From Picocystis sp. L7 (Eukaryota; Chlorophyta; Picocystophyceae; Picocystales; Picocystaceae), in contig QXJR01000022.1 of the NCBI GenBank assembly GCA_020975725.1, positions 186,001 to 250,000 on the forward strand: 64,000 nucleotides of DNA, in the 5' to 3' direction. The notes beneath the pieces were generated by a model that saw nothing but the letters and a program-made list of their open reading frames with translations, had not been told where the DNA came from and searched no databases. This document shows positions 44,049-53,012 of the stretch, piece after piece. The number at the start of each line of letters is the position of its first letter. Position 1 is the first letter of the stretch. The position numbers and the translations under genes are program-made.

Positions 44049-46196
44049 GTGGTTGTGCGCTTCGCAGGAGTGCCGACGGCTCCCTCAGAAGACTTGGCTC
44101 CGTCCGCGTGCGCTGCCGCGGTCGTTCCGGAACCTACTGGCGAGGACATTGCCCGTAGTCTACGTGGCAGGCAGTCCCCCAGCACCCGGCGGATGTACGA
44201 ACTCCGCGTCTCCGCCTTCCTCAAGTGGTTGGGGAAGCAGCCAATCGAATCCGATGCCCCATTGGAAAGCGATGATGTCCTCAGCAGGATCCAATCCCCG
44301 ACCGAGTTCCTCCAATGGACGGACCGATTCTTTCGTTCCATCGGGGGAGGGGCTACCTTGTCCAGCCTCAAGTCCACCAGAAGTGCACTCATTGAGCTCT
44401 TGCTACACACGGCACGGACGAGAGGATGGAACACCAGGCACAATGTCCACACGGACGTCTTGGAATTTTACGTCCAAGCAGCCACAAAGGCAAAGGGCAA
44501 GAGGATTCGTGATGCTGGGAGTCTCAGGCCTCGTAGGCTCGAGCATGAGGATGAGAGGAAGCTTCACAAGGTCTTCTTGGCCAAGGGAGGGGCTGGCATC
44601 CAACACAGGGCTGCCTTTGCATGGTCCTTGCATGCCTTGAACCGAGGAGATGAGTGGAGGTCACGCTTGAAACTAGAGAACTTTGGGATCTCTACTGCCA
44701 AGGCCAACACATCTCCTGATGAGATGGAGATCTTTTCGTTTTGCTTCGACAGCAGCAAGACGAACACAGAAGGGCACATCGAAACGATTGGGGCAGCAAG
44801 GCACTTGGATGCCTTGCTATGCCCCGTTTCTTCCTTCTTCATGTCTATGATGTGGAGGTTCACACCACAGTTGGGTGGGATGACGTTTCCCATCTCGGTG
44901 GATATGGTGGAAAGCTTGAAGAGAGACGGGTACGACTTCCCATGGTATGGGCACCCTGTCTATGTGAACAAGTATGGAAAGGAGATGGGCTATGAAGGTC
45001 AAAGGTCTTTCTTTAAAGAGGTTATGGCAGAAGCAGGAGTGGGCAAGAAGGTGCTTCAGTCCAAGACCACCCACCTCAGGACACTTGGTGCACGGCAACT
45101 GGATGACCACCAGTGCACCACACGATATGATGTCCAAGCTGCTGGAAGATGGTCCCAAAACAGGATGGACAAGCACTACTTGAATGATGTGAGTGTGTCC
45201 AATGTGTTGGCAGCATCAGGAGCTCCTGACTCGCACTCCTATTGCTTGCCAAGAGGCAGAATCACTCCACCCGTGGAGCTCTCAAGGATGATATGGCCAG
45301 AGATGGACGCTGTGGTGGATGCATATTCAGCACTCCCCATGGAAGCAAGGGACAAGAATACAGCCATTGCTTTTTTCTTGGAGGCCATGCTCAGAGGAAG
45401 GGACATTCTATTACAAGACTGTGCTGTGCTCATGGAAGAGCTGCCTTCATGTGCCCTTTGGAGGCATCCCATGTGGAAGGAGTTTCAGCAAAGAATTTTG
45501 CATGTGCAAGCCACTGATGACTCCCTTGTGAAGCTTGAGCAAGCAAATGATATGATGGAGCTGAAGATGGCTGTTCATGGTGTAGCCCACAGCATTATGG
45601 GCAAACTGGACAGCCTTTCCACAGCCAACAGCTCCAAACAACAGCCGATGGGACAGGTTGTGCCATCCCATGGACTGTGCATCAAATGCAAGCAAGTGGC
45701 AGTCAGCCCCCCATTGAGTGAAGACCACCCTGGCACTACTCCTGAAGCACCTGGTGCCATAGCCTCAATGCCTTCTCAGTTGAGAGAATTGCCCACCCTC
45801 CCCCAAGAATTTGCAGTATTCTCGGGCCCCTTGGAGTTGTGGGAGGCCTATGCTACTGGTTCTGACATTCATCTCAGCTACAAGGAGGCTGAGGAAAAGA
45901 CAAAGAAGAAGTGGAGGGATGCAGAAACAAGTGAAAGGAGGAAGAAGAACCAGCAGACCTGGTACAAAATTACAACATTTGTGAAGCTGGTGGAAGGACA
46001 CCCCCAAGGCCCCATGGACTGCTTGCTGAAGCTCGCTCGGCTTTTGCGCAACCAGCCTTCCTGGAGATTTGGGACCTTGCTTGGCAAGCTTCCAGACAAA
46101 AGTTGGGTGGACTCTGCCTTTGCCATGCTCGAGCAGCACTGGAAAGGCCTCCCCATGGACCTTGGGCTCCTTTGGGTCCATTTTGGGCATGACTGA
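44049..46196 (+). CDS. Crypton/Ndc10-like tyrosine recombinase
   Basis: Open frame of 715 codons; the 5' end is not settled because the first codon is GTG and a spliced upstream exon is likely. The N-terminal part (RRMYELRVSAFLKWLG) resembles the SAM-like DNA-binding domain of tyrosine recombinases. Catalytic-type residues by position: Arg199 in NRGDEWRSRL, His342 and Arg344 in KTTHLRTLGARQL, a GRW motif, and Tyr377 in DKHYLND. The KTTH-R--GA--GRW---M--YL pattern is that of Crypton transposases and the related Ndc10/GCR1-type proteins. The C-terminal 150 residues have a basic KKKWRDAETSERRKK segment and WYKITTFVKLVEG. It is intact. It could be a DNA transposon that moves by circular intermediates or a domesticated derivative; Cryptons have no TIRs, so boundaries cannot be read. 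Confidence 0.7.
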   Translation: MVVRFAGVPTAPSEDLAPSACAAAVVPEPTGEDIARSLRGRQSPSTRRMYELRVSAFLKWLGKQPIESDAPLESDDVLSRIQSPTEFLQWTDRFFRSIGGGATLSSLKSTRSALIELLLHTARTRGWNTRHNVHTDVLEFYVQAATKAKGKRIRDAGSLRPRRLEHEDERKLHKVFLAKGGAGIQHRAAFAWSLHALNRGDEWRSRLKLENFGISTAKANTSPDEMEIFSFCFDSSKTNTEGHIETIGAARHLDALLCPVSSFFMSMMWRFTPQLGGMTFPISVDMVESLKRDGYDFPWYGHPVYVNKYGKEMGYEGQRSFFKEVMAEAGVGKKVLQSKTTHLRTLGARQLDDHQCTTRYDVQAAGRWSQNRMDKHYLNDVSVSNVLAASGAPDSHSYCLPRGRITPPVELSRMIWPEMDAVVDAYSALPMEARDKNTAIAFFLEAMLRGRDILLQDCAVLMEELPSCALWRHPMWKEFQQRILHVQATDDSLVKLEQANDMMELKMAVHGVAHSIMGKLDSLSTANSSKQQPMGQVVPSHGLCIKCKQVAVSPPLSEDHPGTTPEAPGAIASMPSQLRELPTLPQEFAVFSGPLELWEAYATGSDIHLSYKEAEEKTKKKWRDAETSERRKKNQQTWYKITTFVKLVEGHPQGPMDCLLKLARLLRNQPSWRFGTLLGKLPDKSWVDSAFAMLEQHWKGLPMDLGLLWVHFGHD

Positions 46197-47230
46197 TCAA
46201 GCACACACAGTCAGCCATTGTAATTGCCTTGTTGCTTTTTCGAACGCATCCCACGTCCTTTCGCAGTCGCTCGCACTTTCGACAGCTCCCTCGCCCTTCA
46301 CCGTCGTCACGGTGCAGCGTGGCTGCCCTTCGACCCCAACCCCCTCGACCCACCACCTTCCCCACGAGGTATGCCTGCACGGCTGCAGACGCATCTTCCC
46401 ACGCCTTTCCTTTCCCACGCTCGCATCTTCGTTTCGAGGTTCTTCTCCAGTGCGTGGGTCGTCGCTGGCAGGTGCTCGTGAATGCCACGAAGCACCTGCG
46501 TCGCGAACGCCACCTCCCGCGCACAGGAGAAGCCCCTCCCGCTTCTGCCTCCAGCCGTTTCCACTCGTCGTGGGTGCCCCTTGGCACCGGCAGTCCAGTC
46601 CATTCGTCCAGCAGCGTCCTTCCTCGCCTCTTCCCTCCTCTTTTCGCACGCGCGCTCCAACCTCCCCCCTCCCGCTCTTCTTCTTCTTCTTTTCCTTCAT
46701 CTTCTTCCTTCGACGACGGCGCCTGCGTGCTCCTTGTGGCCTGCGATGGAGCCCGCAAGCGTCGTCGTCGTCTTCTTGTCTTCGTCGATCTGGTGTGGGT
46801 TTTCACCACCAGTGGGATTTTGCCACCCCTCTGCCAGGTTCGCAGGAGGCATCCCGGTCTCGGAGTCGGCTCTTCCGAGGATCCACCTCGTCTGGGACGG
46901 ATCGAGGCTCATCGATACCTCGCTTCCATTGAGATCAAAATATCACCCAAGGAAGTCCCTGGATGATATTTTGATGACGATCTGTGTTCTTCGGTCGAAT
47001 CCCTCGAGATGTCGATCCCCGCCATCGAAATCCCTCCTTGGAAGATATTCGTGTTTTGGACGAAAGTTAACCGCGATCGATCTCCGGGGCGATCTCCCGG
47101 AGACTTTTCGGTCGAGGCATCGATATCCCTTCGACTCAGATATTCCCTCTCCCCGCCCCTCAAAACCCAAGGAGAGGGACCCGGGACCGGACCCCCCCGA
47201 TCTCCGGGAGATCGACCCCTCCTTGAGATA

Positions 47231-47392
47231 CCGGGACGGGGCCCATCCCTTCTCCCTTCCTTTCCATCCCGATCCCCACCCCAACCCGTAGTTGGACGAT
47301 CCCGAGGTCGAAAAGGGCACCCGAAGGAGGAGAACAAGGGGAAGGGATCGTTCCTGCTCCCCGGACCGATGGAAGAAAAACGAAAGGAAAGG
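47231..47392 (-). repeat. Dispersed intergenic repeat, part B (inverted copy)
   Basis: Reverse complement of 27889-28050 with only a few differences. Here part B is contiguous with part A. Confidence 0.8.
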
Positions 47393-47450
47393 GTTCAAAG
47401 CTCCCTTTCCAACCAAACGATCCAAAAGGAGGAAGAAGAAAGGGAAGAAG
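47382..47450 (-). repeat. Dispersed intergenic repeat, part A (inverted copy)
   Basis: Reverse complement of 25876-25945. The two parts overlap by about 10 bp at GAAAGGAAAGG, so the full repeat is about 220 bp in this copy and split into separate partial copies elsewhere. Confidence 0.75.
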
Positions 47451-47476
47451 AGAGAGGGGAACGGTCGTGGTGGACG

Positions 47477-48085
47477 ATGTGGTGCAGGTGCGCACGCGGC
47501 CTATCCCTGCGCGCGCGGAAGGGAACCGCGCTTCGAAAGGGAACGAAGAGGACGGTGGGAAGTTCCACCATGGAAGGGGATCCAAGGGGATACGCGGACA
47601 AACCCATGGTGGGTGTCGGAGTGGTGATCATGAGACCCACCGGACAACCAGAACCCAACGTAGAGTTCTGCCTCACACAAAGAGGACACGAACCAGCCAA
47701 AGGGAAATGGAGCTTCCCAGGAGGGAGGCTGAGGCTCGGTGAAACGCTGCTCCAGTGTGCGGCGAGAGAAGCCATGGAAGAAACGGCGCTAGACATCGCA
47801 GGAAGCAGCCAAGTGCAACCCATGCCGTTCACCGCCGTGGACTCGATACACAAGGACCAACATGGCAAGATCGTGTACCATTACACCATCGTGGAAGTCG
47901 CGGCCGTGCTGCCCAGGGGGTGTGTGGCCACGGCAGGGAGCGATGCAGACGACGTCACGTGGAAAACGCTCTCGCAGATGCAGAAGATGAAGGAAGAGAT
48001 GGCCGAACAAGAAGCACACCTCCAAGTGGCACAGAACGCCCTCGATTGCGTGTTGAAGCTCAACCCCCAGCTTTTCGAAAGCTAA
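47477..48085 (+). CDS. Nudix hydrolase
   Basis: Product of 202 aa. The Nudix box is complete: GGRLRLGE, seven residues, then REAMEETAL (about residues 82-104), with Ala at the position that is usually Gly. Preceding FCLTQRGHEPAKGKWSFPGG and following VYHYTIVEVAAVL plus SDADDVTWKTLSQM resemble the ADP-ribose/NADH-type pyrophosphatases of bacteria and plants; the substrate cannot be told from sequence. The first 31 residues (MWCRCARGLSLRARKG) are basic and Ser/Thr-rich, like an organelle presequence; the alternative start at 47570 would give a 171-aa protein without it. The stop codon overlaps that of AP-1 sigma on the other strand. Confidence 0.82.
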   Translation: MWCRCARGLSLRARKGTALRKGTKRTVGSSTMEGDPRGYADKPMVGVGVVIMRPTGQPEPNVEFCLTQRGHEPAKGKWSFPGGRLRLGETLLQCAAREAMEETALDIAGSSQVQPMPFTAVDSIHKDQHGKIVYHYTIVEVAAVLPRGCVATAGSDADDVTWKTLSQMQKMKEEMAEQEAHLQVAQNALDCVLKLNPQLFES

Positions 48086-48869
48086 CTCCCGGCGAAGACT
48101 CCGGGCATGGACTGAGAATCGGACAGCTCATCCTGGTGTTCCATGGAATTGCACACCATGCTCTTGCTCGGCTCCCCGTAGTGGCCTCCAACGACCAGCT
48201 CGTCCAGGATGAAGTATGCTTTGTGGAAGTGGAAGATGAGGTCTAGCTCGCACACGGAACCGAAGTACTTGTCCAAGGTCTCCACCCAGTGCTGAATAAA
48301 TTCGAGCGCTAGCAGTTCGTTGTCCTCCCTGTCGATCCCCAAGATAAAGTAGAGCCCGGCAAACCTCTTGTACACGAGGGTGTAATCCTTCCACTCGAGA
48401 AAGTTGCACATCTTCGACGTGCGTTCCAGGACCATGTCGGCGATTTCCTGTATGGCTTTTTTCTTTTCTTTTTGGCTCAGCAGCATCCCCTTCCCTTGCA
48501 TCTCTTCCCTGTGAGAACCTCTTTCGGTGGACGGCATGGGATACCACTGCATCGCAATGCCGTGGGTTGGACGTCCAGGGACAGGTCCGAGGTTCGTCGA
48601 AGCGCCGGACGGGCGGGAGGGCGTCAGCATCGGATTCGTTTCGTCTTCGCGGAGGATGGGTCTCTGTATCCTTTCACCCGCGTTCGCTTCGTCGTTCCTG
48701 TGTACCACCGCTGGCCTCGTTCGGACCGCTCGACAGGTTGTTTCGGAGACGTTTCGCGTTCCCCTTCTCTTCTCGCTCCCTTTCTCGGGTCTATTCCCCG
48801 TTCGTTTCTCCTCACCTTGCTGATCCTCACTTTCCCTTGCCTGCTGTAGGCGAGCACGAAGTGGATCAT
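48082..48869 (-). CDS. AP-1 clathrin adaptor sigma subunit (two exons)
   Basis: Small subunit of the AP-1 complex that binds dileucine signals in cargo at the trans-Golgi and endosomes. I read complement(join(48082..48546, 48816..48869)), 172 aa. Exon 1 encodes MIHFVLAYSRQGKVRISK; the donor is AAG|GTGAGG and the acceptor ATGCAG|TGG, giving KVRISK-WY as in all AP-1 sigma proteins. Conserved later parts: CNFLEWKDYTLVYKRFAGLYFILGID (cited as CNFLEWKDY and VYKRFAGLYF), DREDNELLALEFIQ, YFGSVCELDLIFHFHKAYFILDE. Between WY and the QKEKKKAIQEI helix there are about 20 extra residues rich in Glu, Gly and Met compared with the usual 157-161 aa protein. The intron is 269 bp. The missing standard N-terminus in exon 2 makes exon 1 certain. 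Confidence 0.9.
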
Positions 48870-49217
48870 GTCCACCACCTCGTGCTGCAGCAGCACGTGC
48901 AGCGCCTTCGGCGTGGAAATGACCAGGCGACGCTCGACGACGTGTGCCTGGTCATCTCCCCGTTCGAAAGGAGGGAAGGCCCGGTTGAACCAGGCACGAG
49001 AACCCTTGGGAAAGGGGGAGGAGAAGGACCGGATCCGTCCGAAGCCCACCCCCCTCGAAGAAAGGGGGGCATAGAAACGAAACGAAAGGGGGGCATTCAT
49101 TCACCGATTGCGAGGCACGTCGTGCGACGTCGACGAAGAGCGGTTCGTCGATCGACACACGAAAGAACAGCGGACGCTGCTGCCGCTGCTGCTGCGAACG
49201 AGGCGGCAGAGGCGAGG

Positions 49218-50720
49218 ATGGCGGAACCCGAGGGTGCTCCCCTGCCCACCGAGCTCGAAGATCTGCAGGGAGGAGATGGAGGCACGGTGAGCCTGTTGGA
49301 GTTCGACGTGGTCCTGGACATCGCATGGATCATGCTCACCGCGTTCTTCGGATTGCTGGGACACGTGGGACTGGCCTTGCGGGAGGTCGGAATCATGGGA
49401 TACGCACTGAAAGACGTGTCAGATGCACTGGCCAAAAACGTGCTGGTCGTGGCCACGAGTGTCTTCGCATGGTGGTCGATTGGCTACGCATTTGCTTTCG
49501 GAAGAGGATCCGGGGAGTGGTTCATCGGCACGCAGTACTTCTTCCTGGCGAGCAAAAGAAGCTGTCCGTTCGACGACGAAGACCTTTGCGTGTACAGCCG
49601 ATTTCCGTCTGGGCCAACCTACGCCTTCTTCTTGCAACAGTGGGTCTATGCCAGCATCGTTGCGACCGTCGTGACCAGCACGATCGCCAAACGATGCTCG
49701 TACATGATGCATGCTGTGTACACGTTTGCAGTAGTTGGAGTGATCTATCCGGTCGTAGTGCACTGGATCTGGTCGGATTCTGGCTGGTTATCCGCCTTCT
49801 TTGATCCACAAAACACTTGGGGACGTTTCTACAGCGGAGTCGTCGACTTCGCAGGAAGTGGGGTCGTGTACATGACTGCAGGTGCAGCTGCAATGGCAGG
49901 ATGCTTCATTCTAGGACCGCTCAAACCGGAGGAAAAAGCGGGCAGGCTTTCGCCTCTGAGTTCGCTGGCTTTGGCCTCGATCGGCACGTTCTTACTGTGG
50001 GTTAGCTTCTACGGCTTAGCATCAGGGAGAACGCTGGGATTGTCCAACGGATTTGTACGTGTAGCAGAGAAAGTGACAGTAATGGTCACCCTGGCAGCTG
50101 GGGGTGGTGGACTTGGTGGGATTGCTTTGCAACAACTGTTATCGTTCTCTCCCAAGTACGAGCCCAGTGGAACCCTTGTACTGAACAGTGTGCTTGGTGC
50201 ACTCGTTGCAGTGCAGGCTGGTTGTTCGGTCGTCGAACCGTATGCCGCTTTTGCGATTGGGGGTTTTGCTGCACCTACCTTCCTCCTGAGTTCAGCGCTC
50301 CTGGAGTTCGTCCACGTATCTGATCCGTTGGGAAATGTGGCCGTGTTTTTCTTCTGTGGAGCGTATGGGTTGGTAGTGGCAGGTTTGCTAGGGACATCCA
50401 TGAACACGACTGCATCTTATCCAGAGGGTCAAAATTGCGGTTGGTTCTACTCTGGATGCGATTGGAAGCAATTCCTGACAAATATTGTAGGAGCCGTGAT
50501 GGTAGCTGGATGGACCCTGTTGACCAGCCTTGGGGTTTTCCTGGTCATCAAACTGATACAGGTTTACTCTGAACGCAGTGGCACACGTGTCTCATCACGC
50601 CCAGAAGGGGATGGGCAAGCGGCACCCCGGGCCACATCCTCGTGGAAGTTTTGGAAGCGGAAGCACAGTGCACCTGCGACCGAAGACTCCACAACGGCAG
50701 TCCCATCGTCCTTGGATTGA
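49218..50720 (+). CDS. Ammonium transporter/Rh family protein lacking the twin histidines
   Basis: Product of 500 aa with about eleven membrane segments and an extracellular-type N-terminus. Amt/AMT1 family features: SVFAWWSIGYAFAFG, the signature GVVDFAGSGVVY with the conserved Asp210, and DPLGNVAVFFFCGAYG near the end. In functional Amt proteins two pore histidines (H168 and H318 of E. coli AmtB) are almost invariant; here the first is Tyr218 and the second Phe377. The cytosolic tail is Ser/Lys-rich (TSSWKFWKRKHSAP), with possible phosphorylation sites. The frame is open far upstream, but ATG 49218 gives a normal N-terminus; the AP-1 sigma first exon lies on the other strand 350 bp upstream. 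Uptake of ammonium is the family role; the substitutions make it doubtful here. Confidence 0.85.
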   Translation: MAEPEGAPLPTELEDLQGGDGGTVSLLEFDVVLDIAWIMLTAFFGLLGHVGLALREVGIMGYALKDVSDALAKNVLVVATSVFAWWSIGYAFAFGRGSGEWFIGTQYFFLASKRSCPFDDEDLCVYSRFPSGPTYAFFLQQWVYASIVATVVTSTIAKRCSYMMHAVYTFAVVGVIYPVVVHWIWSDSGWLSAFFDPQNTWGRFYSGVVDFAGSGVVYMTAGAAAMAGCFILGPLKPEEKAGRLSPLSSLALASIGTFLLWVSFYGLASGRTLGLSNGFVRVAEKVTVMVTLAAGGGGLGGIALQQLLSFSPKYEPSGTLVLNSVLGALVAVQAGCSVVEPYAAFAIGGFAAPTFLLSSALLEFVHVSDPLGNVAVFFFCGAYGLVVAGLLGTSMNTTASYPEGQNCGWFYSGCDWKQFLTNIVGAVMVAGWTLLTSLGVFLVIKLIQVYSERSGTRVSSRPEGDGQAAPRATSSWKFWKRKHSAPATEDSTTAVPSSLD

Positions 50721-51515
50721 CCTTTTTCGTTTTCTATGTGGTGCTCCCTACTGTCCCTCTGTTTTTTTCACTCCTGTGCACATGTGTCCTTTTTCTCCCA
50801 TGCTCGGGTCAGGAGGATGCAGGGTGAGTCGATCGTTTCCAATCGGAGGGCTACCATTGTCTTCGTTCCCACGAGAGGCACGTCCATGTTCTTGGGTGCA
50901 GGACGGTTGATTTGGTTGGATGGTCTCACGTCCAGCCACGTGGCTATGGGTGGAGAGGAGGCATCGAGATTCTTCTCTGAGGCGAGGGTGTGGTACTGGG
51001 ACGGTTTGCATGTGGAGGTCTCACCATGTGTCTTACAGGGAGGACCCTCGCCCACAATCCCATTGGTGGGAAGAGGACCTTCCGAACCAGCTTGGGGTTG
51101 TCCCGGACTCTCATTGGCACTGCCCTCCTTACTGTCCTCGTCGTTCATTGGGGATCCACCCCTCTCCGATTGGAGGTGCGATCGGGCTGAAAACGAAGGG
51201 GCGGGCATCGTCGGTCCAACGGCAAGGAACGAGAGACACCGTCCGATCCTTCGATCCGACCCGTGCCGCACGTGGATTGGTCCATCCGCCCCGCCATGGG
51301 AGGCCCTCGCCCCTCCACGCCGTCCGATCTCCCGGGGTCCTTCCTGGTCCCCCGAACCAGGGCTCTCGATGTTCGTACGAGATCTTTCCACGTGATATCG
51401 ATATCTCTCCCGGGTCTGGGGGGCCTACCGGATCTCCCGACTGGGATCGGCAGGGGATCCTTCTCAGCCACACAGTTCATTCGACCGAACAGAGGGACGA
51501 GCGGTGCACGACGTC
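50721..51515. other. Spacer between the ammonium-transporter homologue and the desaturase
   Basis: About 0.8 kb containing the 3' UTR of the transporter gene and the promoter of the desaturase. The second half is GC-rich with motifs such as GATCTCCCGG and GATATCGATATC near 51.33-51.44 kb. Open frames on both strands lack domains. Confidence 0.4.
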
Positions 51516-52790
51516 ATGGCGGCCACGACGACGATGAAGACGCGCATGGGAGCTGCCATCGCACCCACCCGATGCATCGTGAAGGGCAGGACGGGATGGA
51601 CACGTCGCACCAGACACGTGTGTGGAGTGGCCGCGCCTCCGCGCCAGCAGACCGCCGGAACAAGCGACGACTTCGAAGACGTGCTGCGATCGGGCCTCGA
51701 CGGTGTCGCACTGGTTCATGACAAACCCTTCCCGTCGCACGCAGAGGTGCTGCGTACCATTCCAAAGCATTGCATGGAGAAAAACACGGCCAAAAGCATG
51801 GCCTACGCAGCCACCTCCGTAGCTCTGACGCTCGCCTGCTTGGCGGCAGGACACCTCATTCCTTTGAAGCTGGCTTTCCTGCCAGTTTGGATGGCGTACG
51901 CGGCCGTCACCGGCACTGTGGCCACTGGATGCTGGGTCATTGCCCATGAATGCGGACACGGGGCATTTTCAGACAACGCTTTCCTCCAGGACGCCGTGGG
52001 CTTTGTGCTCCACTCGGCACTCCTCGTACCCTACTTCTCATGGCAGAGGTCGCATGCCATCCACCACGCTAGGACAAACCACATGACCGAGGGTGAAACA
52101 CATGTGCCACACGTCGCTGGTACCAAGCCAGGGGATGGTAGCAAGAAGAGGAAAGAACGTATGGGAGAACCCGTTTATACCGTGGTGAGGCTGGTCACGC
52201 ATCTGGTCTTTGGATGGCCTGCATACATCCTGTTCGGAGCAACTGGAGGCCCTAAATATGGAACCACGAACCACTTTTGGCCCTATGAACCTTTTAGTGG
52301 AAAGCTCTTCCCTGGTAAGTGGAAGCAGAAAGTGCTAGTCTCTGCTGCTGGAGTACTGGCAATGGTGGGAGCACTGACTTGGTGGGCAAAGACAGCTGGG
52401 ATCGTGTCTGTCATGGCCTTGTATGGGGGACCAGTTATAGTCACGAATTTTTGGCTTGTTCTGTACACCTGGTTGCAGCACACGGATGTGGATATTCCAC
52501 ACTTTGATAAAGACAACTGGACATTCATCAAGGGGGCATTTCACACGGTTGATCGCCCCTATGGGCCTGTTTTAGATTTCTTGCATCATAGAATTGGCAG
52601 CACGCACGTTGCTCACCATGTGAACAGCACCATTCCCCACTACAATGCAGTGGAAGCAACCAATGCCTTGAAGGAGAAGTATCCAGAGTACTACCTGCAT
52701 GATCCCACTCCCATTCACAAGGCTCTGTGGAGGGTTGCCAGTAAGTGCATTGCAGTGGAGAAGAAAGGAAACATGTACGTATTCACCTAG
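51516..52790 (+). CDS. Delta-12 (omega-6) fatty acid desaturase, FAD2-like
   Basis: Product of 424 aa, a membrane di-iron desaturase that puts the second double bond into oleate. Three histidine boxes: HECGHG near residue 142, HAIHH near 179 and HVAHH near 363. Hydrophobic segments surround residues 85-135 and 215-300. The first box (IAHECGHGAFS) is of the ER-type FAD2 rather than the plastid FAD6 pattern. The N-terminus from ATG 51516 (MAATTTMKTRMGAAIAPTR) is Arg/Thr/Ala-rich and could be a transit peptide, so plastid location cannot be excluded. No C-terminal ER-retrieval motif is seen (ends GNMYVFT). Exact regiospecificity is inferred from family only. Confidence 0.83.
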   Translation: MAATTTMKTRMGAAIAPTRCIVKGRTGWTRRTRHVCGVAAPPRQQTAGTSDDFEDVLRSGLDGVALVHDKPFPSHAEVLRTIPKHCMEKNTAKSMAYAATSVALTLACLAAGHLIPLKLAFLPVWMAYAAVTGTVATGCWVIAHECGHGAFSDNAFLQDAVGFVLHSALLVPYFSWQRSHAIHHARTNHMTEGETHVPHVAGTKPGDGSKKRKERMGEPVYTVVRLVTHLVFGWPAYILFGATGGPKYGTTNHFWPYEPFSGKLFPGKWKQKVLVSAAGVLAMVGALTWWAKTAGIVSVMALYGGPVIVTNFWLVLYTWLQHTDVDIPHFDKDNWTFIKGAFHTVDRPYGPVLDFLHHRIGSTHVAHHVNSTIPHYNAVEATNALKEKYPEYYLHDPTPIHKALWRVASKCIAVEKKGNMYVFT

Positions 52791-53012
52791 AGCCATGCTG
52801 ATTTACTCTGCTGAGCTTTAGTTTTGATCTTGTATGGTAGCAGAGTAGGAATATAGAACCTGAATCTATTGCAAAGCAAAGAGGTAGGGTCGCAAGGCAT
52901 GACGCTCTGTAATTTTAATTTTCCTTCTGCATACTTGAGCCTTCAGCCAACGTTGCGCAGGGCTTGTGGATATTTTTAAACAGAGACTTCTGGAAGTCGT
53001 TGCGATGGCTCG

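Larger units (their letters stand above)
46197..47476. other. Spacer upstream of the Nudix gene
   Basis: Pyrimidine-rich then repeat-rich GC sequence. It holds palindrome-like GATCTCCCGGAG / GATCTCCGGGAGATC motifs (47.08-47.21 kb) and the inverted copies of two dispersed repeats (47231-47450). Many overlapping frames on both strands, none with a domain. Confidence 0.4.
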
